Positions 36,097 through 44,484 of a DNA stretch of 64,000 bases are shown here, piece after piece. The stretch comes from DATDEW01 sp046590205 (lineage in GTDB: Bacteria > Bacteroidota > Ignavibacteria > Palsa-1295), in assembly GCA_046590205.1 (NCBI GenBank), contig JBKJTT010000022.1, positions 26,483 to 90,482 on the forward strand, in the 5' to 3' direction. The stretch's first letter is position 1. Each line of letters begins with the position of its first letter. Made by a program: the position numbers and the translations under genes. Below the pieces are notes generated by a model. It was given only the letters and a program-made list of their open reading frames with translations. It was not told where the DNA came from and ran no database searches.

Positions 36097-37197
36097 TTAC
36101 ACATTAAACCTAAAGTGCATGACATCACCGTCCTGAACTATGTACTCTTTCCCCTCGGAGCGATACACTCCAGCTTCTTTCGCGGCGGCTTCGGTCTTTA
36201 AGCGCATGATGTCTTCGTACTTCATCGTTTCTGCGCGGATAAATCCCTTTTCAAAATCAGTATGAATTACTCCTGCCGCTTCAGGTGCTTTTGCACCTTT
36301 GCGGACCGTCCATGCGCGTGTCTCTTTCACACCTGCTGTAAAATATGTTTGCAAACCTAGCAGATCATATGCTTCGCGTACGATGGTATCAAGTCCGGCT
36401 TCTTTCATACCAAGTTCATGTAAGAATGTCGTTCGCTCTTCAGGTGGAAGTTCGGCTAACTCCATCTCTATCTTCGCGCAAATACGTACCATCTTCGCAC
36501 CGACAGATTCCGCTATCTTCTTCACCTCATCTATATACGCATTCCCTTCAACGACACCAACCTCATCGGTATTGGCAATGAACATTACGGGCTTGCGTGT
36601 GATAAGGTGCATATCACGTGCCCAGAGTTCTTCGTCATCATTTGCGAGTGCAAATGTACGCGCAAGTTTTCCTTCACCAAGATGTGCCGCGATACGCTGA
36701 TAAAGGTCTGCCTCTGCTTTCGCCTTCGCATCTCCTGTCTTTGCTTTACGCGCCGCGCCGTCTATCTTTTTCTCGACGGTATCCATGTCCTTGAAGATAA
36801 GCTCTGCATTGATGATCTCGATGTCGCGAGTCGGGTTGACAGAGCCGTCAACGTGAATAACATTTGTATCATCGAAGCACCGAACAACATGCAGGATAGC
36901 ATCAACATCACGGATATGCGAAAGGAATTGGTTGCCAAGCCCTTCGCCTGATGCCGCGCCTTTGACAAGCCCGGCTATATCGGTGAATTCTATCGTCGCC
37001 GGGACTTCCCTCTGCGTTTCATAGAGCTTTGCAAGATTGACCAAACGCTCATCAGGTACAACGACGACGCCAGTATTCGGCTCAATGGTGCAGAACGGGT
37101 AGTTTTCCGCCGCAGCGAGATTGCTTGCTGTGATTGCATTAAAAAGAGTAGATTTTCCGACATTCGGCAAGCCGACGATTCCGCAAGATAAGCCCAT
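36097..37197 (-). CDS. ychF: YchF-type P-loop ATPase
   Basis: A 366-residue Obg-family ATPase linked to ribosome and redox stress. P-loop GLPNVGKSTLFNAITASN is at residues 8-25, the switch region is FTDIAGLVKGAASGEGLGNQ, and G4 is MFIANTDEVG. The C-terminal TGS domain shows LQTYFTAGVKETRAWTVRKG and DGDVMHFRFNV. The length is typical. Its leader has the ACTAA repeat (37198-37236). Confidence 0.97.
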   Translation of the reverse strand: MGLSCGIVGLPNVGKSTLFNAITASNLAAAENYPFCTIEPNTGVVVVPDERLVNLAKLYETQREVPATIEFTDIAGLVKGAASGEGLGNQFLSHIRDVDAILHVVRCFDDTNVIHVDGSVNPTRDIEIINAELIFKDMDTVEKKIDGAARKAKTGDAKAKAEADLYQRIAAHLGEGKLARTFALANDDEELWARDMHLITRKPVMFIANTDEVGVVEGNAYIDEVKKIAESVGAKMVRICAKIEMELAELPPEERTTFLHELGMKEAGLDTIVREAYDLLGLQTYFTAGVKETRAWTVRKGAKAPEAAGVIHTDFEKGFIRAETMKYEDIMRLKTEAAAKEAGVYRSEGKEYIVQDGDVMHFRFNV

Positions 37198-37236
37198 GAG
37201 TTAGTCGTTAGTTAGTAGTCTATAGTCGTTAGTACG
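37198..37236 (-). repeat. ACTAACGACTA repeat in the ychF leader
   Basis: On the minus strand the ychF leader is CGTACTAACGACTATAG followed by ACTACTAACTAACGACTAACT, a short-period A/C/T repeat ending at the start codon. It matches the fbp leader (22919-22956) in style and position. Confidence 0.6.
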
Positions 37237-37281
37237 TTTGGCGGGAGCATAAGGAAATGAGGGGCGGATTTGTTCCAGTAC

Positions 37282-37327
37282 CGCACGGTCTCACCGTGCG
37301 AGTCCTTTCGCACACTAAGAGTGTGCG
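37282..37327. repeat. Two GCAC-type palindromes upstream of the S41 protease
   Basis: CGCACGGT-CTC-ACCGTGCG at 37282-37300 and CGCACAC-TAAGA-GTGTGCG at 37309-37327 form back-to-back hairpins. The first is the same palindrome as the one after the protease gene at 39186-39206, so this may be a small family of mobile or regulatory palindromes. The surrounding gap from 37237 to 37482 has nothing else I can call. Confidence 0.65.
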
Positions 37328-37482
37328 CTACCATTTATATTGGCACAGATATTGAAACATAATTTAAACTGTATAGTACATTATAGAAGAAGGAAGATTT
37401 ATTCATGCGGCGTTGAGACGACTTTTACATTTGTACAACTCACAGTACTTTCGTAAGGGTATTTATAATTCAACGCAACGTC

Positions 37483-39174
37483 ATGAAAACGAACATCCTA
37501 CCAATCGCGCTGACAGTCATTGTCGCCTACTCCTGCTCCCCATACGAACGCTCGCATATTGTTATGCGTGAAAATAGCCGAGCAAGCACCAAACGAATCG
37601 CCGATGATAGTGTACCCTACCCGAGATATAGGTACAACCCGCTTGTCGACGAAGTGCTTCTGACAATCAACCAAAACTATGTAGATGTCTTCAACTACGA
37701 CCCCGCTGTTGATACTTCGCTTTCGGCTATCTTCTCAAAACTTGATAGGTACAGCTATCACATGGAAGATGAAGCGAAGACGAATAGGGATAAAGGACTG
37801 CAATTTGTCGAACGTACCGATCTTGGTTTTTACCTTCGCTCGGTCAATGATACGGCAGTTATTTCAAGCATTGTGCCCTATACATTCGCACATGAAAAGG
37901 GACTATTACCCGGAGACCGACTCTTTAGTGTTGATACACACAGTGTCGTCGGAGCGAATATTGATTCGCTCCGTCACGAGTTAAGCTATGCGCTCAATAC
38001 ATCCACAACGCTGGGTATCTTCCGACCATCGGAAGGAAAGTCATACTACATTACGACTGTAAGTAACAGCAGACAAATACGACCGACTGTATATGGGCGT
38101 ATGCTTTTCGATACAATCGGTTATATGAAGATCACGAGTTTCGGTGATAAGACATACGAAGAAGTATGCAGTATGCTTAGAGATTTATCTCGTTACGGTA
38201 TGAAACGACTCGTCTTTGATCTTCGCAGTAATCCCGGTGGGATGCTTGCGGAAACAATGAAGATTACAAATCTATTCTTTGATGAGTATTCGCCGATACT
38301 TGCGCTGCGCTCTGCGGCACATCCGGAAGAAGGAGACAACTACTACATCGAACCAGGTGGGGAGTATGCAACGCTGCCAATCGTACTGCTTGTTGATGAC
38401 GGCTCTGCAAGTGCAAGCGAGATCATAGCCAGTGTCTTTCAAGATAAAGAACGCGCTCTTATTATTGGCTTGCCAACATTCGGAAAAGGTGTTGTCCAGT
38501 CATCATTTTCTCTCTCGCCGGGCAACGGTTGGCTTTCGCTTACCACCAACCGTATCTATACCCCATCAGGAAGGTGCATAGACATGAGCGAAAATAAGCG
38601 CGAACGCTTAGAAGATAAGCTCTCGATAGACACCTACATCAACAACATGGATCATACGTATGAAGAATCATTTGTCTCTGACAAGAAGAATTATTTCTTG
38701 ACCACAAAAGGTCGTCGGGTTTATGACGGCATTGGGATCATACCAGACTATATTGTACCGCTCTATAGCAATGCTGCAACACGCATCTTCTTGTATGCTG
38801 ACCCTGTCTATAATGCGACAAATGATATAGTGCGTGAAAGATTTCCACGTACATATATTGACCTCCCGACACCAACCGTGTTCTACCAGCATTTCGGCGA
38901 AACAAAAGCAGCTGAATATGTTAGAGAGGTATTACAGAGCTCACCTGTCGATATAGACATGATACATGGTAAAATAAATGTTAAAGAAGTAATGAACTAC
39001 ATTGCTCTGTATTTCTCTATGAAAGTAAACTCGTATTGGGCATACACCCGTGAAGCACTGCTCGATGATAGGCAGGTGCAATTTGCTTTATCACTCTTAG
39101 CACCAAAACAGGAAATAGTAAAACCTGTTAGTAAGGAAGTAAAAAAGAGTAAGAAGGTGAGAGTCAAAAGTTAA
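37483..39174 (+). CDS. S41-family carboxyl-terminal protease, lipoprotein
   Basis: A 563-residue secreted CTP-type protease. A lipobox (VAYSC) is at the N-terminus. A PDZ domain covers about 110-195 (FAHEKGLLPGDRLFSVD). The catalytic part has VFDLRSNPGGMLAETMKI, DDGSASASEIIASVFQD with the nucleophile Ser, and GLPTFGKGVVQSSFSLS with the general-base Lys. A long C-terminal tail (YPENDS-free, rich in Lys at the end) is family-variable. It is flanked by the same palindrome on both sides. Confidence 0.93.
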   Translation: MKTNILPIALTVIVAYSCSPYERSHIVMRENSRASTKRIADDSVPYPRYRYNPLVDEVLLTINQNYVDVFNYDPAVDTSLSAIFSKLDRYSYHMEDEAKTNRDKGLQFVERTDLGFYLRSVNDTAVISSIVPYTFAHEKGLLPGDRLFSVDTHSVVGANIDSLRHELSYALNTSTTLGIFRPSEGKSYYITTVSNSRQIRPTVYGRMLFDTIGYMKITSFGDKTYEEVCSMLRDLSRYGMKRLVFDLRSNPGGMLAETMKITNLFFDEYSPILALRSAAHPEEGDNYYIEPGGEYATLPIVLLVDDGSASASEIIASVFQDKERALIIGLPTFGKGVVQSSFSLSPGNGWLSLTTNRIYTPSGRCIDMSENKRERLEDKLSIDTYINNMDHTYEESFVSDKKNYFLTTKGRRVYDGIGIIPDYIVPLYSNAATRIFLYADPVYNATNDIVRERFPRTYIDLPTPTVFYQHFGETKAAEYVREVLQSSPVDIDMIHGKINVKEVMNYIALYFSMKVNSYWAYTREALLDDRQVQFALSLLAPKQEIVKPVSKEVKKSKKVRVKS

Positions 39175-39185
39175 GCTGTTGAGTG

Positions 39186-39206
39186 GCGCACGGTGAGACC
39201 GTGCGC
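39186..39206. repeat. GCGCACGGT palindrome after the protease
   Basis: GCGCACGGT-GAG-ACCGTGCGC is a perfect 9-bp-arm palindrome 11 bases after the S41 protease stop and overlapping the stop of the DinB gene. It is the same sequence family as 37282-37300. It could act as a bidirectional terminator, though the T-run (CTTCTTTTG) is short. Confidence 0.65.
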
Positions 39207-39676
39207 TACTTCTTTTGCCACGCTTCCCAATTACGTTCTATCTGCCGGATATGCGTGTCAACGTGCTCATCGTAATGTTCGAGCTGGTAGTTGAGATCAA
39301 TGACGCCTGTCTCGGAATGATTGACGGTGCGGCTCCACTGGTCATCAGTGAGCGATGCAAAGAGCTTGTGATTTGCATTGTGAAGCAAGGAAAACAACTC
39401 TAATGCTTCGTTCATGTCGCGTGAGGAGTAGTCGAGATTATTTGCCCAAGCAGACTCATCATATCCCCATACATCCGTTCCAGGCTCTCCGATGGCTCGA
39501 CGGAAACGAGTATAACCCACCGCCTCGCTATCAGCCATGTGGCAAACAACTTCATGTGCGCTCCATTTTTCAGGAGCTGGCTTGAACGTCAGAAATTCTT
39601 TCGGGTATTTGGCGATAGCATCACGCAGACGCTCGGTGCCTTCGCCGAAATGCTGAATTCGTTCGGAGCGTGTCAT
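39206..39676 (-). CDS. DinB/YfiT-like four-helix protein
   Basis: A 156-residue DinB-superfamily protein; these are metal-binding four-helix bundles, some of which act as thiol transferases. ATG 39676 (MTRSERIQHFG) overlaps the previous stop. The metal His is in KWSAHEVVCHMADSEAVGY and the second pair in YQLEHYDEHVDTHIRQIER, the usual three-histidine pattern. The frame reading from 39769 lies over the upstream gene and is rejected. Confidence 0.9.
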   Translation of the reverse strand: MTRSERIQHFGEGTERLRDAIAKYPKEFLTFKPAPEKWSAHEVVCHMADSEAVGYTRFRRAIGEPGTDVWGYDESAWANNLDYSSRDMNEALELFSLLHNANHKLFASLTDDQWSRTVNHSETGVIDLNYQLEHYDEHVDTHIRQIERNWEAWQKK

Positions 39677-40158
39677 CGTCTTTTGCCTTGAAATTGTTGA
39701 AGTACAATTGAAATATGAGGTCTGCCGTCCTGCGCTTTGACAGCGAGAGAGCGTTTCATGCCGTCCCACCGTATCTCGCGGAAAACATTGTAGTAGTCTA
39801 TATCTGGGTCACCGTATTTACCTGTCAATGTTTCCCTGAAGCGATTGAACATGGCTTTTGTATGCGATGTATCGGGGACTGTCGCAATAAATATAACTTG
39901 CGAGATGATATTTTTTTCGGTCGCAATGCGTACCTCACCTTTAATGTCCTCAAAATTTGCATCATATTTCACGATACCTGTGCCGGCTCCGTCATCGAAG
40001 AGTGTTTGTATTTGTGCATTCACAACTTTCGGTATCACCGATGCACTCATTCCCGGTGCAAGGCGAAAGAGCGACATCGTATCCATATCCGGCCGCGACT
40101 GTGCACGAACCGATACAGAAATGAGAACAAGCAGGATGGGGAGAAGTAGTTTTTTCAC
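39673..40158 (-). CDS. Unknown exported protein
   Basis: A 161-residue protein with a GTG start (MKKLLLPILLVLISVSVRA, signal peptide). The mature part has LFRLAPGMSASVIPKVVN, IISQVIFIATVPDTSHTK and FRETLTGKYGDPDIDYY, a compact alpha/beta pattern like small periplasmic domains. The family is not recognised. Its stop overlaps the DinB start by four bases, so they are co-translated. Confidence 0.7.
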   Translation of the reverse strand: MKKLLLPILLVLISVSVRAQSRPDMDTMSLFRLAPGMSASVIPKVVNAQIQTLFDDGAGTGIVKYDANFEDIKGEVRIATEKNIISQVIFIATVPDTSHTKAMFNRFRETLTGKYGDPDIDYYNVFREIRWDGMKRSLAVKAQDGRPHISIVLQQFQGKRR

Positions 40159-40245
40159 TGGTTATAAAATATTACTTGTATTATAACAATTGATATGGCA
40201 TTTGTCATTCCATGCGTCAATCGAGGACGATTGACCCATCCCACA

Positions 40246-40362
40246 ATAAAAAAAGCCGGACTTGCGCCCGGCTTACAAACGTATGAAGATCCTCTCCCCA
40301 CAACAGTGGGACCCACATACCTTGCTATGTAAGTACAAAATAACGAGGTGGGTCGGATTTAA
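40246..40362 (-). ncRNA. Candidate small RNA or 3' element after the cysteine dioxygenase gene
   Basis: Read on the minus strand, about 115 bases fold tightly: GACCCAC at 40348-40354 pairs with GTGGGTC at 40310-40316, enclosing an ACATA/TATGT hairpin; then CCCAC/GTGGG at 40297-40310; then the terminator at 40247-40274. Nothing in it is coding. It could be the 3' end of the dioxygenase mRNA or a separate short RNA. A further 8-bp palindrome GTCAATCG/CGATTGAC lies at 40216-40235. Confidence 0.35.
40247..40274 (-). terminator. Rho-independent terminator
   Basis: AAGCCGG and CCGGCTT pair around ACTTGCGC. The minus strand continues into seven T, giving a strong terminator for the upstream dioxygenase or the candidate small RNA. 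Confidence 0.85.
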
Positions 40363-40367
40363 AATAA

Positions 40368-40958
40368 TTATACCATTTCCGGCTCGCGGACGAGGTTTTT
40401 GAACGTAAAACACTTTTCTTCGACTCGAATTATATCGTTAGGGTCTTCAGGGATGATTGCAGCGGCATCATTAGCAACATGAAATATCGTACCGTTCTTT
40501 ATATCAAAGACTCGTACATCTGTAGGTGGTGGTGAGTAAATATGAAGACCTATATACGGTTCGTCAGAGGAGATATTGTGGAGTGCATGAATCATCCCCA
40601 TCGGCAACCGCACCTGCTCGCCATTTTTGATTTCCGACTGACCAAAAAGCTCTAAGGTATCGCCATTGAACCGATAATCTAAATGCACAACATCACCGCC
40701 ATAACTTTTTACGATCCCGACGGCATTACCATGATCATGCGCATCGCACCATCCGTTGCGAGGCCAACAGCCAATGATAACTTCATATTTATCGGTCATT
40801 TTCAAGAGTGTGCGTCCGTAAGGCATCACTGCATCCGAGACAGCGCAGATTTCTTCCTTAGTGGGGCTGTTCTCGGCAAGGATACGTTCAAGCGACTCGA
40901 TGGAATGGTCGGCGGCATTATCTAACGCCTCAAGAAGTGATGCAATTGTAGATGACAT
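40368..40958 (-). CDS. Cysteine dioxygenase-family cupin protein
   Basis: A 196-residue thiol dioxygenase of the CDO family, expected to oxidise cysteine (or another thiol) to the sulfinate with iron. Metal ligands come from NGWCDAHDHGNAVGIVKSY (two His) and GMIHALHNISSDEPYIGLH. PYGRTLLKMTDKYEVI holds the Arg that binds substrate carboxylate. The start is ATG 40958 (MSSTIASLLEAL). No sulfur-metabolism genes are adjacent. Confidence 0.87.
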   Translation of the reverse strand: MSSTIASLLEALDNAADHSIESLERILAENSPTKEEICAVSDAVMPYGRTLLKMTDKYEVIIGCWPRNGWCDAHDHGNAVGIVKSYGGDVVHLDYRFNGDTLELFGQSEIKNGEQVRLPMGMIHALHNISSDEPYIGLHIYSPPPTDVRVFDIKNGTIFHVANDAAAIIPEDPNDIIRVEEKCFTFKNLVREPEMV

Positions 40959-41020
40959 AAACAACTCTCTGTAGTAAGACGCCTAATTAAACAAATTTTC
41001 GGCGAATGTATCTCGAAAAA

Positions 41021-41650
41021 CTATTTCAAACTTTCCCAATACGTTTTAAGCATCGGCGCGAAGTCGGGCTTGACTTTCACTACGTCATGCACCGTTGCAA
41101 GCGCGAAGACGGGCAACCCCGTCTCCTTCTCGAACGCTTCTTTTGCCGTTACGGATGAGCCCTCTGCGGGTTCGGCGCGGTCGAAGGCAATGATGAAGCC
41201 AAGTGGCTCGCATTCTGCTTCGCGGAGCTTTGCAATTGCCTCGAACTTCGTGCCGCCTGTGGTGATAACATCATCAACAATCACAGCTTTATCACCTTTG
41301 CGTAGATCACCAAGGAAGCTACTCGCATCGCCATGCGTCTTGGCTTCTTTGCGGTCACTGATCGAGCGAATGTCTTTGCGCGAAGAGTTTGCAAGTGCGA
41401 TTGCAGTCGCAACAGAAATCGGAATGCCTTTATATGCAGAGCCGAAGATGATAGAAGCATCGGCAAAGACAGATTCCGCTTGGAGCTTCTCGGCAAAGAG
41501 TGCACCAAGCGCAGCAAGCTGCGAAGCTGAGCAAAGTTTTCCCGTATTAAAGAAATACGGCGACTTGCGTCCGCTCTTTAATGTAAAATCCCCGAACGTC
41601 AGGACGTTCTCTTGGATGAAATATTGGATAGCTTTTTCTTCTAAGGTCAT
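41021..41650 (-). CDS. pyrE: Orotate phosphoribosyltransferase
   Basis: Makes OMP from orotate and PRPP in pyrimidine synthesis. The 209 residues have the PRPP-binding signature AVIVDDVITTGGTKFEAI at residues 122-139 and the N-terminal FGDFTLKSGRKSPYFFNTG. FGSAYKGIPI and SDRKEAKTHGD are further family markers. The TPR gene lies upstream within 16 bases, with an ACTAA repeat in between. Confidence 0.96.
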   Translation of the reverse strand: MTLEEKAIQYFIQENVLTFGDFTLKSGRKSPYFFNTGKLCSASQLAALGALFAEKLQAESVFADASIIFGSAYKGIPISVATAIALANSSRKDIRSISDRKEAKTHGDASSFLGDLRKGDKAVIVDDVITTGGTKFEAIAKLREAECEPLGFIIAFDRAEPAEGSSVTAKEAFEKETGLPVFALATVHDVVKVKPDFAPMLKTYWESLK

Positions 41651-41666
41651 GGTTAGTCGGTAGTTT

Positions 41667-41987
41667 TTAGCTTAGTTCGTCTTCCAGATCATCCCACGCT
41701 GCTTGTAGTTCACTGGCGGCATGAAGGTCGTTGGCTTGCCTTGCGGCGCTGATGCCTGATTTATAAGTCTCTATTGCTTTCTCGTTATTGCGGGATATTC
41801 TATAGGCATCAGCAAGCTGATAATACGTCGCGACATAAGCAGGGTCTTTTTCAAGAAGCTCCTCGAAGTGATTAATGGCTTCAGGATATACTTTCATCGA
41901 TGCATACTCTAATCCAATAGCATACTTCGTGAAGCTATCATCGGGTTCGAGCACAAGAAATTGTTGGAGTTTTTCGAGTCGGTTCAT
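41667..41987 (-). CDS. Small TPR-repeat protein
   Basis: A 106-residue helical repeat protein with about two and a half tetratricopeptide units: LEPDDSFTKYAIGLEYASM, AINHFEELLEKDPAYVATYY and QLADAYRISRNNEKAIETYK. TPR modules bind other proteins; no partner is evident. It is co-directional with pyrE (16-base gap). Confidence 0.87.
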   Translation of the reverse strand: MNRLEKLQQFLVLEPDDSFTKYAIGLEYASMKVYPEAINHFEELLEKDPAYVATYYQLADAYRISRNNEKAIETYKSGISAARQANDLHAASELQAAWDDLEDELS

Positions 41988-42046
41988 TGGTAGTGGTCAG
42001 ATAAGAAAACTGGTCACTGACCACTTGCCACTGACCACTAAAAATA

Positions 42047-42410
42047 TGCTCATCATCTATAAGCCGAATTTTGTCTGTCCTTCTTGCGAAGGGAGATGAT
42101 CATTGATCTATGCGACCTACCCGATACCTATGGCTTCGGGCAGAAGCACGAAGGTATCATACATGGTCTTGCTCCGCGTGAGGTTTATCGCAAACACCAT
42201 ATCACTATGATGCCGGTGGTCTCTTACACCGCCTTTTCACCCTTACCCTTGCGGGCGGTTTTGTTTCTGTGATACTATCTCTCGGAGGTATGTCCCTTGC
42301 GGTTTTTTCCCTCCGGCCTATCTTGACGAATCTCGATAGGCACGCTGCCCTATGGAGTTCGGACTTTCCTCATCCGGCCGAAGCCGAACGCGATCATCCG
42401 ATGATGAGCA
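42047..42410 (-). ncRNA. rnpB: RNase P RNA (bacterial type A)
   Basis: The catalytic RNA that matures tRNA 5' ends. The minus strand has the conserved GAGGAAAGTCCG followed by ACTCCATAGGGCAGCGTGCC, then ACAGAAA, AGGCGGTGTAAGAGACCACC, and the 3' part with TTCGGCTTATAG. The ends pair as a perfect 11-bp P1 stem: TGCTCATCATC (5') and GATGATGAGCA (3'). The length of about 364 fits type A. It begins four bases after the stop of the zinc-ribbon gene, so the two may be co-transcribed. A short plus-strand frame across it is not real. Confidence 0.96.
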
Positions 42411-42414
42411 AAAA

Positions 42415-43185
42415 TTATTCTGCCGCTTCTACTTCTGTCTCGTAAACGACTGGCTCCGGTTCGCCGTCAATTGCAAGAGCGATCGCTTCACCGACGACGA
42501 TACGTCCACATGATTCGCAGACGGTATTCTTTTCAGATTTTTTTAACTCCAACACCAACTGGCGTGGGATAACGTGATAACATCCCCCGCATGCACCGTT
42601 GCGGACTGCAACAACAGCGATGCCTTCTTTTGCTGGGCGGATCTTTTCATAAAGCGAAAGATATTTGCTCGGCACTTCTGCTACCACCCGTTCGCGGTCT
42701 GCCTGTAAGCGTTTCTCGTCCTCGGCAGTTTCTGTGATGAGTTCGTTTAAATTCTTTTCGTTCTCTGCAAATTCCACACGTACATGCTCAAGTTCGCCGC
42801 CGAAACTCGTTGCATCTTCACGGACATTGTTGAGTTCAACCATCATTCGTGCAACCGTATCTTGATTGCGCCCGATGCGATGTGAGGCATCTTCTATCTG
42901 GAAACTGATCGCATCATACTCACGTGTCGTCTTGACATCGAACTGCTGTGATTTATAACGTTCAAGCTTTACTTCAAAATCGGATATGTCCGAAGAAAGT
43001 TTACGCTCTTCGGTCTCAAGCTCTGCAATTCGAGCATGCATATCGTTGAGGTCTGCTTCGCGGGCAGCAAGTTCGTCACGCATTTCGGCTACGCGGTACG
43101 GCAATTCACCGCGGCTTGATACTAATTCATCAAGATGCGTATCGATCTTCTGTAATTCGTATAATCGTAAGAGCGCTTCGTTCAC
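42415..43185 (-). CDS. Coiled-coil C4 zinc-ribbon protein (CT398/HP0958-like)
   Basis: A 256-residue protein. A long coiled coil covers about 20-180 (AAREADLNDMHARIAELETE, TREYDAISFQIEDASHRIG). The C-terminal zinc ribbon has GACGGCYHVIPRQL and VCESCGRIVV, giving four Cys. This is the architecture of CT398/HP0958 (FlgZ), linked to sigma-54 or flagellar control in other phyla. The GTG start is MNEALLRLYELQKI. It lies just downstream of the Nif3 gene (12-base gap) and just upstream of rnpB. Confidence 0.88.
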   Translation of the reverse strand: MNEALLRLYELQKIDTHLDELVSSRGELPYRVAEMRDELAAREADLNDMHARIAELETEERKLSSDISDFEVKLERYKSQQFDVKTTREYDAISFQIEDASHRIGRNQDTVARMMVELNNVREDATSFGGELEHVRVEFAENEKNLNELITETAEDEKRLQADRERVVAEVPSKYLSLYEKIRPAKEGIAVVAVRNGACGGCYHVIPRQLVLELKKSEKNTVCESCGRIVVGEAIALAIDGEPEPVVYETEVEAAE

Positions 43186-43197
43186 GTAAATATCCTT

Positions 43198-44328
43198 TTA
43201 ATAATAATGTACTATATTTGATTTTCGTCGGGAGTTGATAACGAAATTTTCAAAAGTTTCGTCGCTTGATTCTATTGATTTGAGTGCCATTCTGACTGCC
43301 TTCATGAGCCCATCTGCCACAAAACGCTCGGTTTCCCCGTGTCCTGCATCAATTAAGAGTATTCCCTCATGTGCCCCGCGGTAAAAGTCATGGTAATGAA
43401 CATCACCCGTGATAAAGCAATCAGCTCCGGCAGAACGAGCAGCGGAGAAATACTCCATGCCCGAACCCCCAAGCATTGCCACCTTAGAAATACTCTTTTC
43501 CACTCCATTATGTCGAAGTGACGGCGTACCAAAAATGCGTTTTACGTCTTTAAGAAAACCATCGGTTGTCATCGGGACTGAAAGCTCGCCTATCGAACCC
43601 ATTCCATAATGAGGATGACCATTAGTAAGAGAATAGACATCATACGCTACTTCTTCATAGCTGTGAGCTTCTAGCATTGCAGAAACGACTCGCGATGTTT
43701 TCCATTTCTCGGCAATCATCTCTATACGTACTTCACGGAGTGATTCACGCACAAGCGGAGTCCCGGTGGTCGGATTAGAAGAAGCATTACCTCTGAACGT
43801 CCCTTCACCTTCGAGAGTAAACGAACACTCATCATAATTACTGATATGCCCTGCCCCTGCTTGCCACATTGCTTCTTGGACTGTCTTTGCTTCGGCTTCA
43901 GGCGCAAAGACGACAATCTTCTCTAAAAGATTTGAAAGCGATGCAAGCGGTTTGATATTTGCAAGCCCAAGCGCATCAGCCATCAAGCGGCTTGTGCCAA
44001 ATTGAGGGTTCGCATCAAATGCAGTATGCACGACATAGAGCGCAATGTCATTCTTGATAAGTTTGGTTAGCAGTCCACCTGTGCGCGTCGCATCGGTGAT
44101 GCTTGAAACATTTGGGAAAATAAGAGGATGATAACTGATGATTAGATTCGCACCGACTTCCATCGCCTCTGCAACAACTTCATCTGTTATTTCATAAGCT
44201 ACGAGTGCCTTCGTAAGCTCTACATCTTTTGCAAACCCAACCTGCAAACCGACTGCATCTTTGTCATAGCCCGCAGAGCGGAGCGGGAGTGTTGCACCAA
44301 GAGCAGTGATGAGTTCGGTCAGTTTCAT
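43198..44328 (-). CDS. Nif3-like dinuclear metal centre protein (YqfO type)
   Basis: A 376-residue Nif3 family protein. The N-terminal metal-binding part has LIISYHPLIFPNVSSIT and IALYVVHTAFDANPQFGTS; the C-terminal part has FITGDVHYHDFYRGAHEGIL and LIDAGHGETERF, bringing the conserved His/Asp/Glu set. A PII-like insert (about 125-235) is present, as in Bacillus YqfO. Function is debated (often called a GTP cyclohydrolase I type 2 homologue). It is 12 bases from the coiled-coil gene. Confidence 0.94.
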   Translation of the reverse strand: MKLTELITALGATLPLRSAGYDKDAVGLQVGFAKDVELTKALVAYEITDEVVAEAMEVGANLIISYHPLIFPNVSSITDATRTGGLLTKLIKNDIALYVVHTAFDANPQFGTSRLMADALGLANIKPLASLSNLLEKIVVFAPEAEAKTVQEAMWQAGAGHISNYDECSFTLEGEGTFRGNASSNPTTGTPLVRESLREVRIEMIAEKWKTSRVVSAMLEAHSYEEVAYDVYSLTNGHPHYGMGSIGELSVPMTTDGFLKDVKRIFGTPSLRHNGVEKSISKVAMLGGSGMEYFSAARSAGADCFITGDVHYHDFYRGAHEGILLIDAGHGETERFVADGLMKAVRMALKSIESSDETFENFVINSRRKSNIVHYY

Positions 44329-44344
44329 GGGTTTAGTGATTTTC

Positions 44345-44459
44345 GCATGTCATTGCGAGAAGCCGAAGGCGACGAAGCAATCTAAAATGTCGAGGGTATC
44401 TGAATTCCGAAATTTGAGATTGCTTCGTCGGGCTAAAGCCACTCCTCGCAATGACATGC
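44345..44459. repeat. 115-bp dispersed palindrome (CATTGCGAGRAGCGAAGCAATCT type)
   Basis: The left arm starts GCATGTCATTGCGAGAAGCC and ends GACGAAGCAATCT; the right arm starts AGATTGCTTCGTCG and ends CTCGCAATGACATGC. Arms are about 38 bp and match at most positions. The sequence resembles a REP-like element known to be dispersed in many bacterial phyla. It lies between the Nif3 gene (ending 43198, starting 44328) and an Omp28-like gene. Confidence 0.85.
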
Positions 44460-44484
44460 AAAAACTTGTATGTTAGGATAATTA

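Noticed and set aside
42084..42272. Plus-strand open frame across 42.1-42.3 kb
   Set aside because: It lies fully inside rnpB, whose conserved motifs and P1 stem are clear on the other strand.
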